This document shows positions 34,034 through 49,525 of a DNA stretch of 64,000 nucleotides, in pieces. The notes beneath the pieces were generated by a model that saw only the letters and a program-made list of their open reading frames with translations, made no database searches and was not told where the DNA came from. A program made the position numbers and the translations under genes. The DNA lies in the NCBI GenBank assembly GCA_002897115.2, contig BCIH01000001.1, positions 1,850,039-1,914,038 of the forward strand. Direction: 5' to 3'. How positions within the stretch are numbered: position 1 is the stretch's first letter; each line of letters starts with the position of its first letter. Origin of the DNA: Prototheca cutis (lineage: Eukaryota; Chlorophyta; Trebouxiophyceae; Chlorellales; Chlorellaceae).

Positions 34034-37000
34034 TTACGGCACTCGCATGGACATTTGTTCCCGGAGGCCCCTGAGCTCCGTTGCCAATTCACGGAGTGCA
34101 GCTGCCAGCTCGGCGGCACCCCCATGCAGCGGCGGAGGCGGTGGCGGCCCCAAGCCACGCCTGCTCAGCCAGAGGGTCACAAGCTGCGCCAGCAGCACGG
34201 CAGCCACGCCCAGGACCCAGGCTGGCAGGGGCATGTTGTCCAGCCGTGAAATCAGGCCAGACGGCTGCACTTCTTCGGCCGCGGACTCCGGCGGCTCCGC
34301 GGCTTCTGCACGCTGTCCGGGCTCTGGGGAGGCGGCTTTTTCTGCCGGTCTCGACAGCTGTTCTCGGTCACCGCTCAGCCAGCGTTTCGCCTGCAGTCCG
34401 CAGGGGTGTCAGGAGCGGGGTCGGGTCACCTCACCTTTCAATTCCAGAGAAGAAACTTTCCATGGCTTGCCGTCGCGCCAGGCGCCGGCCTTGCCCCCGT
34501 TGACCAGTACGAGCGCATGCAGCTGGGCGGTCTCCCCTCGGCAAGTTCCTTGGCGAGTTTCAGCGCCCTGCATAGCGCCAGCATCCGCTGCCACACTGTG
34601 CAATAGCAAAATGTTTCGACTCCCAGACACACCCAAGCGAACGACGCACCATGTCGCGCCAGGCGGTGTACGAGTTGATGCATCCCTCGCGCACGCCCTT
34701 TTCGATAAAAGCCTTCCACATTGTCTTCTTGGAAAAGGGCACCTCCACAGTGATCTGCACCCTGCACGTCTCGGCGCTCACCGGGGTCACATCCCAGCGC
34801 GAGTCCACCTGGAAGGTCATGTAACGAAGATGGGGCAAGTGGGAATTCCGGATGCTCTGTGATGGCACGTGCCTTGGCTCTCTTCTCGACTCCCAATGAT
34901 CTTGCTGTGCCGGAGGGGTCCCCAAGCACCCCTCGCCCTGCCTAAGAAGCCGCCCTCTACCCGCCTTGTTATACCATGGCAACCCTTGCTCCACCATTCT
35001 CACCGTGAAGTGGTCACTGTAGGGGATGTCATTCATCGTCTGCGAGGTCTGGAACAGCAGCCGTTGCCCCGAGTACACCATAAAGCGCTGGGCCTGGACA
35101 CAAAGCGTCCTGTCCGGCCCCATCCGCGACTTGACAGCCGTCACAAACTGCATGTCCCTGACCATGCCGACCTGGAGCAGAAGAAAGAGAGAATTGCCTG
35201 ATTGCAGTGGCCGCAGGTTTCTCAGTGCTGCTGGTGCGCGTGCATGGGGGCCCAGGCCCCCAAGCAGGGCAAGCCCCTTCCCCCAAAGATGGAAGGACAG
35301 CTGTGCCTCACACCCCCTCCCTACCGTGCTGTGCTTCTGCCACTTGGTCAGCTTGACGCTTGTGTCGCCTCGGGAGCGATGAAAGTCTTGAAAGAAGGCC
35401 GAGCCATTGGACAAGAAGTTTTTCCAAAACTGATGTGTCGAGCAGGGGAGCTCGTACTCCAGCGACGTGTGTGCGGCCTTGGACACCGGAGGCGGCTCGC
35501 CCAGGGCATCGGCGAAACTCAGCTCCGTCCGCTGCAATTGGGAAAGGGCGGCGGGGAAACATGGGCAAGGCTGTGGCAATGAGAACAGGCATCCCGCACG
35601 CATGCTATGCCCTCGCTGTGAAAACAAATCCCACGAAACTCATTCTCCACACACAAGTCCCCACCTTGAGCACTTCCTCATCCGAAATCGCCTCAAAATC
35701 GTCGTCATCATCATATGTTGAAGGCGTAACGGACTTGGTGCCGGAGTCTTTCCGAAGGCGTTCGCCACTTCTCGAGGAGCGAGTGCTATCTGCAGGAGGG
35801 GCGGGGCCACTACATCATCGGGTGAGCGTTGAAATTGTACTCTCGTCACAAGACGGCAGTCAGGATTTGAAACACAAACATCGGGAGCTTCCTGTGCTCG
35901 CGTCGACACCCCCCCTCTCACCGCCCTGGGGGCTTGAGACGGAGGTTCTGCTGATGCCGACCTTTGTAAGAATTTTTTTCACCGGCTTTTTCAGACCCGC
36001 CAATGCCTCCTCATCGCTGCTGCCACTCGAGTCGGACTCGGGGGCTGCCGTGCTCTGCTGCCGCCACAGGTGCATGATGAGCCTGCATGCGTGGGTTGCG
36101 AGGGTGCATGTCAGGGGCTGCCCCGGTCAGGGTCCGTTCCAGGACAGAGCCGTCCGGGCCAGATGTGCCTTCAGAGCGAGCTGAGCTGGCGCGTGGAGAC
36201 CCCACCCCATACACGAGGGACGCCATACCGACCCATGCTCCCTACTTGTAGGCATCGGCTCTGTTGAGGAAGCTGGTGAAGAAAATTTCCTCGTGGCCCC
36301 ACTTGATCCGCAGCGAGTTGGGGAACCCAACGTTGGACTCCTTGGAGACGCTGGTGATATCCTGCAGGGCATGGCGAGGTGAGCGGACGTCGTGCTGAAG
36401 GGTGCGCTGCACGTTGGCGCATCCCACTCAGGCAAGGCGGGGCGTCTGTTGTAAATGAGGAGACCAGCAACCAGCAAGGCCCTGCGGCAACCCTGTGATC
36501 ATGCCAGCTCCTCCCACCTCACACCCGCCTTGATAGGGATGCAGTAGTATTTGTGGTGCCCAAACAGGTTGCAGTGAAAGGTTATGTGCTTCTCAAAAAT
36601 AAACATCCGGCCCTGCTTGAGGACACGCCTTTGGACAGCACAGAGATAGTCCTCCAGGAATGTCTGCACGGGTGGGTTTGACAATGGCAGCGGTGGGTCC
36701 CCAAGGCTGTGGGTGTGTCGGGAAAGGTCAGGGCTCCTGGAACTCTCGGCAAGGGCAATACATCTTGCATGAGGACATCGCTTCAGGTGCCAGGCTGTCG
36801 CGGGGTCCCTCCCACACCCTGTCGACGCACCTCTCCAGCAGGGATCCCACACTCCTCCCTGATGCCATCGACTTTGCGCAAGGTTCGGGAGACCTTGCTG
36901 AAGCTCACGCGCCCCAAGTCCGAGGTGCCGGACACCGAGTCCCGCACAAGTTGAGATGCACTGAGCTTGTAAAGCAGCGGGGCGGACTGGGAGGGCACGG

Positions 37001-37085
37001 TCTCGACGGCCAGGTCCCCGGTTTCGCCCGACAGGCTTCCGGCCGTCCCAGGGGAAGCAGGCATTGTGTCGTCCCCAGGACCCAT
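34034..37085 (-). CDS. GRAM-VASt-TM protein (Aster/LAM sterol-transfer type)
   Basis: Proteins with this layout sit in the ER at contact sites and move sterols between membranes (yeast Lam/Ltc, animal GRAMD1, plant VASt proteins). GRAM domain: LEDYLCAVQRRVLKQGRMFI, FEKHITFHCNLFGHHKYYCI and RIKWGHEEIFFTSFLNRADA. VASt domain from about 35600: SYEYELPCS-like start, DTSVKLTKWQKHSTVG, MQFVTAVKSRMGPDRTLCVQ, MNDIPYSDHFTV, WDVTPVSAETCRVQITVEVP and FSKKTMWKAFIEKGVREG. One TM segment, PAWVLGVAAVLLAQLVTLWL, lies about 60 residues before the end, with a short coiled tail after it. The start MGPGDDTMPASPG at 37085 is the first ATG in the leader exon. More than eight introns. Confidence 0.85.
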
Positions 37086-37534
37086 TGTTCCGAGGGGCTC
37101 CTCGTTCACGTATCGACACGACTCGTCATTATGATGCCCGAACCGACGCAAAGGTGGGCTGGGGTGGGGGGGATATACCCATCCGACGCAACGCGTAGCA
37201 ATAGAATTCACCCTACCACCGGAATCACCAAATTCCCACTCAGTCAATCAACTTTCCAAGATCGCCAGGCAGAGCTCTGCTGGCAATTGAGCGATGGTCC
37301 CCTCGATCTCGACTTAACTAAATGGAATGAAACGTGGCGAGACATCCGTGTTGGCGAGGGCGCTGCTGCCACCTGCTGGTCAGCCTGATTTGGGGTCCTT
37401 CGGACCGGGTCCCACAGTCACGTGGCTCCGCAGATCCCCGTCGGTGACCCGTCGCCCTTGGGCCGCGCTCCCTCTGGCACTCCAGCAGAACAAACACCGT
37501 TCTACACACCACTTGTCATACATGGACGCTCCAT
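37086..37534. other. Intergenic, 5' of GRAM-VASt gene
   Basis: About 450 bases between the VASt-protein start and the SecE stop (both minus). Promoter of the former and 3'UTR of the latter are expected. No gene or repeat seen. Confidence 0.5.
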
Positions 37535-38300
37535 CTAGGCATACAGCCTGTCTGCCACGCTATCAAAGAGGGCGTTGAGCGAGCTAAACAGCATGGCCGA
37601 TGCCGCAACGACGAGGAGAACCAGGGAGGTGCTGTGCAGCGTACTTGACAAGCTCGGCCAGTGCACCATCTTGGCTTCTTCCATAACTTCCTGGATGCCA
37701 GTGGGTTGTGCCAGCCAGTGATGCCATGGGCTGAGTGCAGAGATCCCATGACATGAATCCCATGACATGGGATGGACGCCAACACCACTGGGTGACAGCA
37801 CACAGAGCCCACATCATGGCCCTAGCGTCAAACGCACCATGACAATGGAATGCCATCGTTCTGGCGGTTTGCATGTGCTCCTTTGTTGTGGGTCTGATGC
37901 ATGGCCCGCCTGCAGTTGGTCTTGGCAATGGGCACTCTGATGCTGCCTGTTTCATGGACAAGCGGCAAGTCCTGCATGACCAGGAGACATCAAGCAATGT
38001 GTACAGACAAGCACCCCCAGAACATGCCTGCAACTCGTTCAGTCGACTCTGTTGGTGAGAAGTGCTGGACGCTCCAGATGGAGGGGCATCAGGGATGGAA
38101 GTCTCTGTTGATTCATGCACCCTCTGGTTCTTCCCAGAAGCGCAGGTCTGCACATACTCGGCTTTGAGCCTGTTCCATGTGCGTGGTGGCCGTCCCGAGG
38201 GCTTGAACCCGGCCCAGACCCCGGTTCTTGCTGGGGAAGGCCTCACCACAGGCAAGCTTGATGCTTGGGCCAGCGACTGCGCGCCACACAAGCTTGTCAT
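37535..38300 (-). CDS. Plastid preprotein translocase subunit SecE
   Basis: Essential small subunit of the thylakoid SecYE channel. Exon 1 (38300-38028) encodes a Ser/Ala/Pro-rich, acid-poor leader typical of chloroplast transit peptides. Exon 2 (37690-37535) encodes the SecE core: EVMEEAKMVHWPSLSSTLHS (the conserved E..KV.WPS amphipathic helix), then one TM segment, TSLVLLVVAASAMLFSSLNA, and a short end. Together they give 142 residues. The exons join in phase only if the 337-base intron starts with GC (TTGCAG|GCATGT); no GT donor restores the frame as neatly. It diverges from the DEAD-box gene. Confidence 0.82.
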
Positions 38301-38602
38301 GCTGGTTTAACGTAAAAAATTTCAATGCTGAGTATAAATGTGTGTTGTAGGACTACACCGCTTTTCATTGGTCCCAGTTGTCCATATCTTGTCCATTGAC
38401 CTTTCACAGAGGTCCGAGGCCATTACGCATTTTCCCGCCAGGGTTGTCCACCTGCACCAGCCCCGTGCAACGGGGGGGCCAGCGTCTTGAAAATTCCAGG
38501 CACGGTTGGGCACGGGAAGCTCGCATAAACTCTTTTTTATATTGTCCATTTTTCCTGGCACAAAATCACGCTATACACTTGCTTGAACAGCGTGCCGCAA
38601 AG
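38301..38602. promoter_or_regulatory. Divergent promoter region, SecE / DEAD-box helicase
   Basis: 302 bases between outward-facing start codons. AT-rich patches such as gtataaatg (38332-38340) and cttttttatattg (38531-38543) are the best TATA-like candidates, with the first on the + strand. Confidence 0.45.
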
Positions 38603-41983
<3,381 letters not shown>

Positions 41984-42056
41984 TAGGCTGGAGGCAGGAA
42001 CAGTGTGTATTTTTTCCCGCATTCTCTTTCATAGGACCGGACAGTATTGAACTTTG

Positions 42057-42061
42057 TGTAA
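42057..42061 (+). terminator. Putative TGTAA polyadenylation signal, DEAD-box gene
   Basis: TGTAA, 74 bases after the helicase stop codon, in an AT-richer 3'UTR. This is the standard chlorophyte signal. Confidence 0.45.
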
Positions 42062-42165
42062 CATGTGATGCGCTCCAGATCAGCAAGTTGCGAGGGGCCC
42101 CCCATCCCACCGGTGGTTGAGCAGACAATCCCCGGGTCGAACAGAAAACCCAAATATCATGAAGA

Positions 42166-42525
42166 GCAAAAATAGTGCCACCAGCTCAGCCAGCAACAGC
42201 GTCACATCACCCGGGGGGTTGCTGGGCATCCCTGATGGCTGTGAATTGTCAACCCCCCACAGGGCAAGAGGAAGGTGGACCACCTCAATGATGGACCACC
42301 AAGGTGTGACAATTGTCGTACCAGGCTCAATTTCCAAAGCCTTCTAAAACCTCCTTGCAAGACCTGTCCTGCTGCCAAGAAGGAACCCAACCCATTCTCT
42401 GAGCGGCGTGGCCAGGGAATGCGGGGGCAAACAGGCAATTTGTTTGGGAGACATGCCCTTGCTGTGCAGGTGGGAGTCTTCTGACGAATCTTGAGAAGGT
42501 TTCATCATTTTTGCCCTGCCCTGTA
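42166..42525. repeat. Dispersed repeat, copy A
   Basis: Two arms match a second copy at 49526-50115 in the same orientation. Left arm 42166-42300 contains ccagctcagccagcaacagc, ggttgctgggcatc, gtgaattgtca and caatgatggaccacc. Right arm about 42363-42525 contains gctgccaagaaggaaccca, ttctctgagcg and ttgctgtgcaggtgggagtc. The 62 bases between the arms replace about 300 bases in copy B that carry a Fanzor-like end. By eye the arms are roughly 85-90% identical. Copy A therefore looks like an internally deleted (non-autonomous) member. Confidence 0.8.
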
Positions 42526-42927
42526 GCGTCCCAGTCAGGCGATCCCCCGTACCATTGGGCACTCCACGGCTAATCCCTACACGACCCTGTACTAACTGTA
42601 AGCCTTCGCTACAAGGCTACAGTACTGCGCTCGTGATAGGATCATGTAAGAATACCCACTGAAGGGATGGGACAAGGATGGAGTAATATAACGGTCGGGC
42701 AACCTCGGGAACAGGAAGAAAGGTTGACAAGATCAGTTGGGCGCTACATGCCCAAATACAGTTCGGCTGTGCTCGCCTCGCACGCCTCATTCGCAAGGCA
42801 CAGGGCATGCAGCTGCATGAAGCTTGTCAACAGTTGATTGTTTGCGTCAATAGCATAGCTTGGGAGAAGCAAACGCGCTCCTACCGTGCCAGTTGCAGCC
42901 AACCACCTCGAGGCTCCTGTGCTCGCC
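42526..42927. other. Intergenic, 5' of UDP-glucose 4,6-dehydratase
   Basis: About 400 bases holding the dehydratase promoter and 5'UTR. Nothing else recognised. Confidence 0.5.
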
Positions 42928-45008
42928 ATGGCGGTCGAGGAGTACCAGCCCAAGAGCGTTCTCATCACTGGCGGAGCCGGATTCATTGCTAGTCATGTCA
43001 CCATTAAGCTGGTGAAGCGCTTCCCCAATGTGAAGGTAGGCGCCCTTGGTTGGGAGCTGCGCCCTGCCATCTAGATCTCAGCCGGGCTGCAGCCAGCGCG
43101 TGCACTGCACAGGCATGCAGCCCGGCAGTCGATGATTGATGAATGTGACACGCGGAAATGTCGCCGAGATCGGCGCGGGCATTGCCTGATCCTGGGGAAT
43201 GTCGCCCACGTGCCATTGGCTCATGCGTGAACCACGCTGCAAATACCCTCACCCAGATCGTGGTGCTGGACAAGCTGGACTACTGCGCTACCCTGGAGAA
43301 CCTGAAGTCGGTCAGCAACAGCGCCAACTTCAAGTTTGTCAAGGGAGACATCCAGAGCACGGATCTGCTGGTGCACATCCTAGAGACTGAGGAGATTGAC
43401 ACGATCATGCACTTTGCCGCCCAGACGCACGTCGACAACTCCTTCGGCAACAGCCTGGCCTTCACCATGAATAACACGTATGTGCGATGGGCATGTTCAT
43501 GGCTGTGATTACCCACCTGAAATGCTGCTTGAGTACCGATGGGCTGTTTGTGTCCTGGGCTGGTGCTAGTTTGAAATGCACTCGCTGCCAAGTGCCCGAC
43601 ACCCACCTTCCGTGACCCCATCAACATGCAGATACGGCACACACGTCCTGCTGGAGTCTGCACGCCTGTACGGCCGCATCCGCCGCTTTGTGAATGTGTC
43701 GACCGACGAGGTGTACGGCGAGACGTCGTTGGGCAAGGAGGAAGGCCTGAACGAGGCCTCCCCCCTGGAGCCCACCAACCCCTACTCGGCGGCCAAGGCC
43801 GGTGCAGAGATGATGGCCCGCGCTTACCACACCTCCTACAAGCTCCCCGTCATTGTCACGCGCGGCAACAACGTCTACGGCCCGCACCAAGTATGCAGTT
43901 TGTGGTGGGGTGGTTTCAGGGTCTTGCAAAGTATTTGGGCATTCTGGATGTTTTCTGTGATATTCTGGGCTCCCACACCGGCGTCTCACCTCACCAACAT
44001 TCTACACCTGCAGTTCCCAGAGAAGATGATCCCCAAGTTCATTCTCCGTGCCTCGCGCGGCGAGGACCTGCCCATCCACGGCGACGGGATGTCTGTCCGC
44101 TCGTACCTGTTTGTGGAGGATGTCGCTGACGCATACATTGTGGTGCTGCTCAAGGGAGCGGTGAGACACTTGTTGGCTGGTGGGACGTTGCATGGCCTGC
44201 TTGCGTATGTGTGTGTGGGGGGGCGGGGGGNNNNNNNNNNNNNNNNNNNNNNNNNNNNNNNNNNNNNNNNNNNNNNNNNNNNNNNNNNNNNNNNNNNNNN
44301 NNNNNNNNNNNNNNNNNNNNNNNNNNNNNNGGGGGGGGGGGGGCAGGGGGGAGATGGCTGGGCTGATCTGATTGGAAAATGCTAACCCACGCAAAATCCC
44401 AAAGATCACCATGTGGACACCGAATGTTGCTGCAGCCGTTGTCACATGTCTTTGCCAGTGCATTGTGGCCCACCCCCTGCATCCTCAAGAACCCGTCTTT
44501 CTTTGGGTCGGCACAGCACAGCAGCAGTGATGGGATGCTGTGGGCCGTGCAGAGCCATGCGAGGATGTACCTCCCACAAATCTCACAATAATTCCCACCA
44601 CGGACCAGCCCTCAACCCTCCCCCCCCCAATCCCACACTTGCCTGAATATCCATGACCCGTCCCCACCGTCGCAGGTGGGCGAGACATACAACATCGGCA
44701 CGCAGAAGGAGCGCACGGTGGTGGACGTGGCACGTGACATCGCCGCGCACTTTGGTCTGTCCAAAGACCGCATCGTGCATGTGCGCGACCGCGCGTTCAA
44801 CGACCGCCGCTACTTTATTTGCGACAAGAAGCTGCTGGAGCTGGGGTGGAACGAGGGAACGGCGTGGGAGGAGGGTCTCCGCCGCACCATTGACTGGTAC
44901 CTGAAGCACGGCGAGCCCACGTACTGGTCCAACGGCAACATGGAGGCTGCACTGGTGGCGCACCCCTCCCTGCAGCACTCCACCGCTGTCCCCGTCCGCA
45001 TCCACTAG
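42928..45008 (+). CDS. UDP-glucose 4,6-dehydratase (RHM N-terminal type)
   Basis: NAD-dependent SDR enzyme that makes UDP-4-keto-6-deoxyglucose, the first step to UDP-rhamnose for cell-wall and glycan use. Exons 42928-43035, 43257-43477, 43632-43890, 44014-44160 and 44676-45008 give 355 residues. Motifs: NAD site VLITGGAGFIASH, HFAAQTHVDNSFGNS, STDEVYGE (catalytic Asp-Glu), NPYSAAKAGAEMM (YxxxK), RGNNVYGPHQFPEKMIPKFI and RSYLFVEDVADAY. It is a stand-alone dehydratase: the C-terminal epimerase/reductase half of plant RHM is absent, so another gene must finish the pathway. The start is the ATG at 42928; a GTG further up is not needed. Intron 4 contains an assembly gap. Confidence 0.94.
44222..44343. 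repeat. Assembly gap (100 N) flanked by poly-G
   Basis: Exactly 100 Ns at 44231-44330 with G runs on both sides, inside intron 4 of the dehydratase. The round length suggests a placeholder; the true tract length is unknown. Confidence 0.95.
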
Positions 45009-45746
45009 AGGGTGTGGTGTGGATGGATGAATGGATGGATCCCTTCACGGGGGCTGTGGCGCCGGCCTGGGAGTGCTCTTGGCCAGCGGTCTTGGGCATG
45101 CCCCGGAGGGCCATTCGCGCACCCAAAAAATCGGCCCCTAGCAGGCCCCTGCAGTCGCACCGTGGCTCTGCCTAATCCTCTCCTCGCCCGGCGTGTCGGC
45201 ATGGGGGAGCGCCGGCCCTGGGAGTACCTTGTGGCCGGCCACCATGCATGCCAGCCGGCCTCGTGATGGATCGACCCCCTTGTGTGCGTTTCTTTTGCTT
45301 CAGATTTTCTGTCTGCTCTCCCTGTGTCCCCTAACGCAATCCTGTGCTTCTTTGCCGAGGTCCCTGTAAAACACATTGGTTGAGCGTCTGTCCGCACCAG
45401 TTGTTATCATTTGGGCCACAGAGGATGGGTGTGCTCATCAGATTCCGGGGGGGAGTGGCCATGTGTGCACCTGCCCCTGGGGATTGATTCCGTGCCCGGG
45501 ACAGACAATAATCGTGCCGAGAGAGCTGCAAATTGCAGCCCCAGCCTGGAAACCGAGGGTCCGCTATGGAAACCATAATCAAACCAAAAAAACAAGCAGT
45601 TCTATCAAAACTGAACGCTACACAGCTGCACGCTAATGCAATATCGCTAGGAATTAAGGGAAAGCAAACATTGTGGTCTACAGTGTCTTCCGAAAACTGC
45701 TTCTGCTGCTGAGTGTCTTGACATGTGTTGCGCCCAGACTCAATGC
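45009..45746. other. Convergent 3' space, dehydratase / SDP1-like
   Basis: About 740 bases holding two 3'UTRs. A plus-strand TGTAA at 45365-45369 is a candidate end for the dehydratase mRNA. No gene seen. Confidence 0.55.
45365..45369 (+). terminator. Putative TGTAA polyadenylation signal, dehydratase
   Basis: TGTAA, 357 bases after the stop codon on the same strand. Confidence 0.35.
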
Positions 45747-48700
45747 TCACGGCGCGATAAAGTCGAGGCCCTCGGAAGAGGCACAGGATGCGAGGAGGGT
45801 CATCTCTCGCCAGGCATTCCTGGCAGCTGCAGCCAGATCGCTGTCCTCCGCTTCCAGGTGTTGTTCTCCTCCTTCTTCTACCACCAGGTCGGCATCAGCC
45901 CCCCCGGTGCCTGGCATCGGCAGCAGGCACTCCCGGTCGTCTGCCAGGGGCTGCAGCCGGGGTGCCGTTTGCGACAGTTCTGCAGCCGGTGAGGCGCGGC
46001 TGGCAGCGCCAAACACGGCGGCGGCCAGGGCTGGGCCTCCCGTGGTGGCTTCGCCGGTATGCAGTGCGCCAAGGTCTCCCGAGGACAGGCCGCCCCGTGG
46101 CGTGGCCGGGACCGAGGGCCCCACGCTCCAGCTGTCGGCGCTGGCCGTGCGGCGCAGCGATTCGAGGGACGCGGTGGGTGGCATTCCCAGCGCGGGCATG
46201 TGGAGCCAGGAGGGGAGGCCAGGACGCATAGCCATGCCGCGTTTGGGACGCAGTCCCCTGCTGCGAGGTGACATGAAGCTGGAGGTCGCGCTTGATCCGG
46301 GCACCGTTCGGTGCCCATACCCCGTTGCTGGTGCGACCACTCCCCCCGCCCTTGAGACAACCAGCAGGCCTTCCAGCGCGGCATCGATGGCCATTTCGAC
46401 GGCGCAGGCGGCGCGCATGGCAGTGAGCGTGCGCCAGGTCTTGAGCTGGCCCTCCTGGATGGCCACCGCGATTTCGTGGGCGGCCAGGTTTTGAGCTGCT
46501 CTGCCGACGCCCAGGGCCGTGACAGGCATGATCATGGTCAGGTCACCGCGCCAGGGCTGCGCCAGCAACTTGAGCACCGCGGCACGGGGAAACCAGGCGA
46601 GCAGTTGCATGCAGCGGTGCTTGAACTCGGTCTCCATCGCGATGGCCAGTCCCCGTGGCAGCAGGCGCTGCGCCGCCAGGATGGGCAGCAGGTACGGATT
46701 CGTCTGGCTGATCAAGAAATTGTTCACCCCAAAGATCTCCGACACACCACGCATTGGGAGATCGGCTTCCAGTGAGCCGTCCCTCCACCGCCGGCGCTGC
46801 GCTTCGGCTGTGGGCTGTTGGGATCCGGCCGAGCCGGGGGTGATGCCGGGGCTGCTGCCGACGACCACGGCTTGCACGGCACGTCGGCCGTCGGCGTCGG
46901 TCACCCCGGCGTGGGATGAGCCGGCACCAGCATTCGTGCCCCCGTCCAAGAGACCCAGCCGCACGACGGTGCCGTCGGGTCCCCTCGCAAGTAACGGCTG
47001 CGGCTCAAACAGCAGGGGAAAGGCCGAGGAGCACGCCACCGCGCTCCAGATCAACACATCGGGTGCAGTGAGGTAGTTCAAAACCCGCGGGGGCTCGTGC
47101 GTGTCGGCTGCACTCACCGCAACGTTCAAGATCCGGCCTGAGGTTGGTAGGACGGTGGAGCCGCGGGGGTTGCAGACTTGAGCCCGGGGTGCCCCGAAGA
47201 CTGCGTGGAAAAATGCTCGTACATCACTCCCAGCACGGCCTCGCTCAAGGAAACCACCCCACCACCCCAAAACGCACCAGAAATTGCATAGGCATCGGCA
47301 AACGTGGTGTCATCACCGTAGAGCCGGCGCAGGCTGGTCACAAAAGCCACCGAGTCTTGTGCCACACCTGGATGTGTGCCCGGTCGGTCGGCGTGGGTTT
47401 CAGACTGCTCGTGAACAAGAAGAAAAGCCCCTCGTTTCGTTCCGCGATGCGAATGCACAAATCAGTGGTTGGAGGTGCCTCCAGCCCACCCCCCCCAAAA
47501 AAGCGAGTCGGCTTCCACCTTTGGTGATGAGGTGCCGGGCGATGTGGAGGAGGGAGTTGTTGCTGAGCAGGTTCATGTCCAGTTCACCAGGGATCATGTC
47601 GAGCAGCGCAGCGATCTGGTTCTCTGGCCTCGTCGTCAACAAGCTTGCGGCTGTGTGAAAGGTGTGTGCGTTGTTTGCTTGCTTGGTTGGTTACGGGTGG
47701 CAGTTGGGAGACCGCCACATCAGCCCGGCCACATTCGCTGTCCCCGCCGACCCACCCCCAAAAAGGGTCACGCGTCCATTCAACAACTCACACAAGGCTC
47801 CAGCGCTGCTCCCAGACACGATGCGTGGCAGCAGATTCGACGTGAAAAGCGCGCGGATCACGCCCATATGGAAAAATCCAAAAGAGCCGCCGCCCGACAG
47901 AACCAGGGCCGTGCGGCCGTAGGCATGGCGCAGCTCCTTAAAGAAGGAGATCTTGTGATCCAACGGGAGCTCTGCGGCACAGGGAGGCCGACAAAAGGTT
48001 TGCCCTTCAGGTCACAGTTGCCGAGACAAAGTCATGCTGCAGCTTCGGGGCTCGGGCACTCCTGTTCCCCAAATTTCCCAGTTCCTTCTCTCCCCTCCCC
48101 CCCAACACACACACTCCCCCTCAAAACAAGCAAGCTTCCGCACCGGCTTCATGTGCCAAAAAGTCCAGAGCACTCTGGACCTCCTCCAGATACTCCTCCA
48201 GTATGGGCGGCACGGGGATGTACTGGACATGAGTGTCCAGGACACTGCGGCACGTTTGGACAGGTGCAATATTGTGGAATGGGGACTCTGGTGTTGTTGC
48301 TGTGACGTGGGCAGGCTCAGGCTCCACGCACCAATGCCATAAGCCAAGGCACGGAAGACAGGAACGGCCGCTCTCATACGCCGTCCATCCATCCATCCAT
48401 CCATTCTCCCTCTGCACCCACCTGACAAAAGCTCTGTAACAGCTCGTACGCCTGAGCTCGAGCCGCAGCAGGGACATGAGGTCTTCACAGTCCCCCGAGC
48501 CACGCAGCACCCGCAGCGCTGTGGTCATGCTTTCCAGCTGGGCCGCATCATCATCGCTCAGTTGCAGAGGCTCGGGACCAGCGCCATTGAAAGCGTCCCA
48601 CTGCTGCGCGGCATGCCGCCACTCCCTATCGTGGTGACGGCGTGGGTGACGGCGTTCAACAGGCATCACCCACAGTAGCCACCAGAGACTGTGGCTCGGA

Positions 48701-49158
48701 GGACTGCTTGTCGTCCTTACGACCCCCCCACATGCCATCAATTCGTATGCCGCCACGAGCAATCACATGCCCCCAACACAACATTGCACCCTGCCCGCTG
48801 CTCACTCGTAGCTGGAGGAGCTCCAGAGCCTGCGGGCCAGGACTCTCCGCTGGGGCATGGTGACGATGTAGCGCACGACATCAGCCAGCGTCCGGCCGGC
48901 ATAGTAGGCTGCCACCAGGAGGAGGAGGCCGTGCCAACGGCGAAAGTCCACTCCCCACAGGTGCTGCCTGCCGTCGATGAGCAGGGTTTTCAGCCTCGCC
49001 AGCGCCCAGCTCAGCCTTTCCACCAACTTTCGCAGCGCGCCGCGAGCCGCCGCCCCCAGCAGGGAGACCACACCCCGCAGGGTGCGCAGGTTGGCTGCCA
49101 GGCTGGCGCCGCTCGCTTGGGGGTGCTGCGGGGCACCCGCCCGACCGTTCCACTTCAT
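45747..49158 (-). CDS. SDP1-type patatin-like triacylglycerol lipase
   Basis: SDP1 (plants) and Tgl3/4/5 (yeast) start oil breakdown at lipid droplets. The start ATG at 49158 (MKWNGRAGAPQHPQ) is followed by a hydrophobic stretch near 48910 (WHGLLLLVAAYYAG). The N-terminal DUF3336-like region (DCEDLMSLLRLELRR, EEYLEEVQSALDFLAHEAGA) precedes the patatin domain: oxyanion loop LVLSGGGSFGFFHMGVIRAL, nucleophile elbow GSSAG, SNNSLLHIARHL, VLNVAVSAADTHEPPRVLNY, SAVACSSAFPLLFEPQPLLA, and the dyad Asp in WRDGSLEADLPMRGVSEIFG followed by NNFLISQTNPYLLP. A low-complexity C-terminal tail of about 200 residues ends at 45747. Introns include a (CCAT)n run. Ser-Asp dyad is intact, so an active enzyme is expected. 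Confidence 0.93.
48385..48405. repeat. (CCAT)n microsatellite
   Basis: About five CCAT units inside an intron of the SDP1-like lipase gene. Confidence 0.9.
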
Positions 49159-49525
49159 GACGCTCCCTGCAAATCCATAATCCGAGGCTGTCGATACCGG
49201 TTATGGGGCTTCTAGTTCTGGATGCCTTTCCAGGGGCCTTTCGCCTGCCCGGTACCGCCGTTCTCCGACACCACAGAATGCACCGGACGGATCACTTCCG
49301 ACTTGTCAGGCAATGCCGCGCCATGCTGCAAACACTGCGCATTGTGGGCATGATCTCGTGCAGAGCCCGCCCATGCATTTTTGTGAAGGGCTTGCCCGTG
49401 TCTCTGTGTTGGACACCGCTTGCGTAATTCCCTTTTTGCTGTGGCCCACCGGGCGCGCGGCGTGTTACGCCATCGTCATCACAGGAGAAATGATCGATCG
49501 AATGAGTTACAGAGTGCCATGCATG
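49159..49525. other. Intergenic, 5' of SDP1-like gene
   Basis: About 370 bases that should carry the lipase promoter. It is bounded on the right by repeat copy B. No specific element recognised. Confidence 0.5.

Noticed and set aside
42080..42337. Minus-strand hydrophobic frame LLLAELVALFLLFMIF in copy A
   Set aside because: Partly repeated in copy B but the frame shifts between copies and diverges at the repeat edge; it is better explained as non-coding repeat end.
42241..42484. Plus-strand frame with CDNC...CKTC in repeat copy A (zinc-finger-like)
   Set aside because: The Cys pairs lie in the copy-specific middle, the frame is not conserved in copy B, and the element's coding signal is on the minus strand.
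45673..46494. 273-residue plus-strand ORF
   Set aside because: Antisense shadow of the SDP1-like lipase C-terminal exon.
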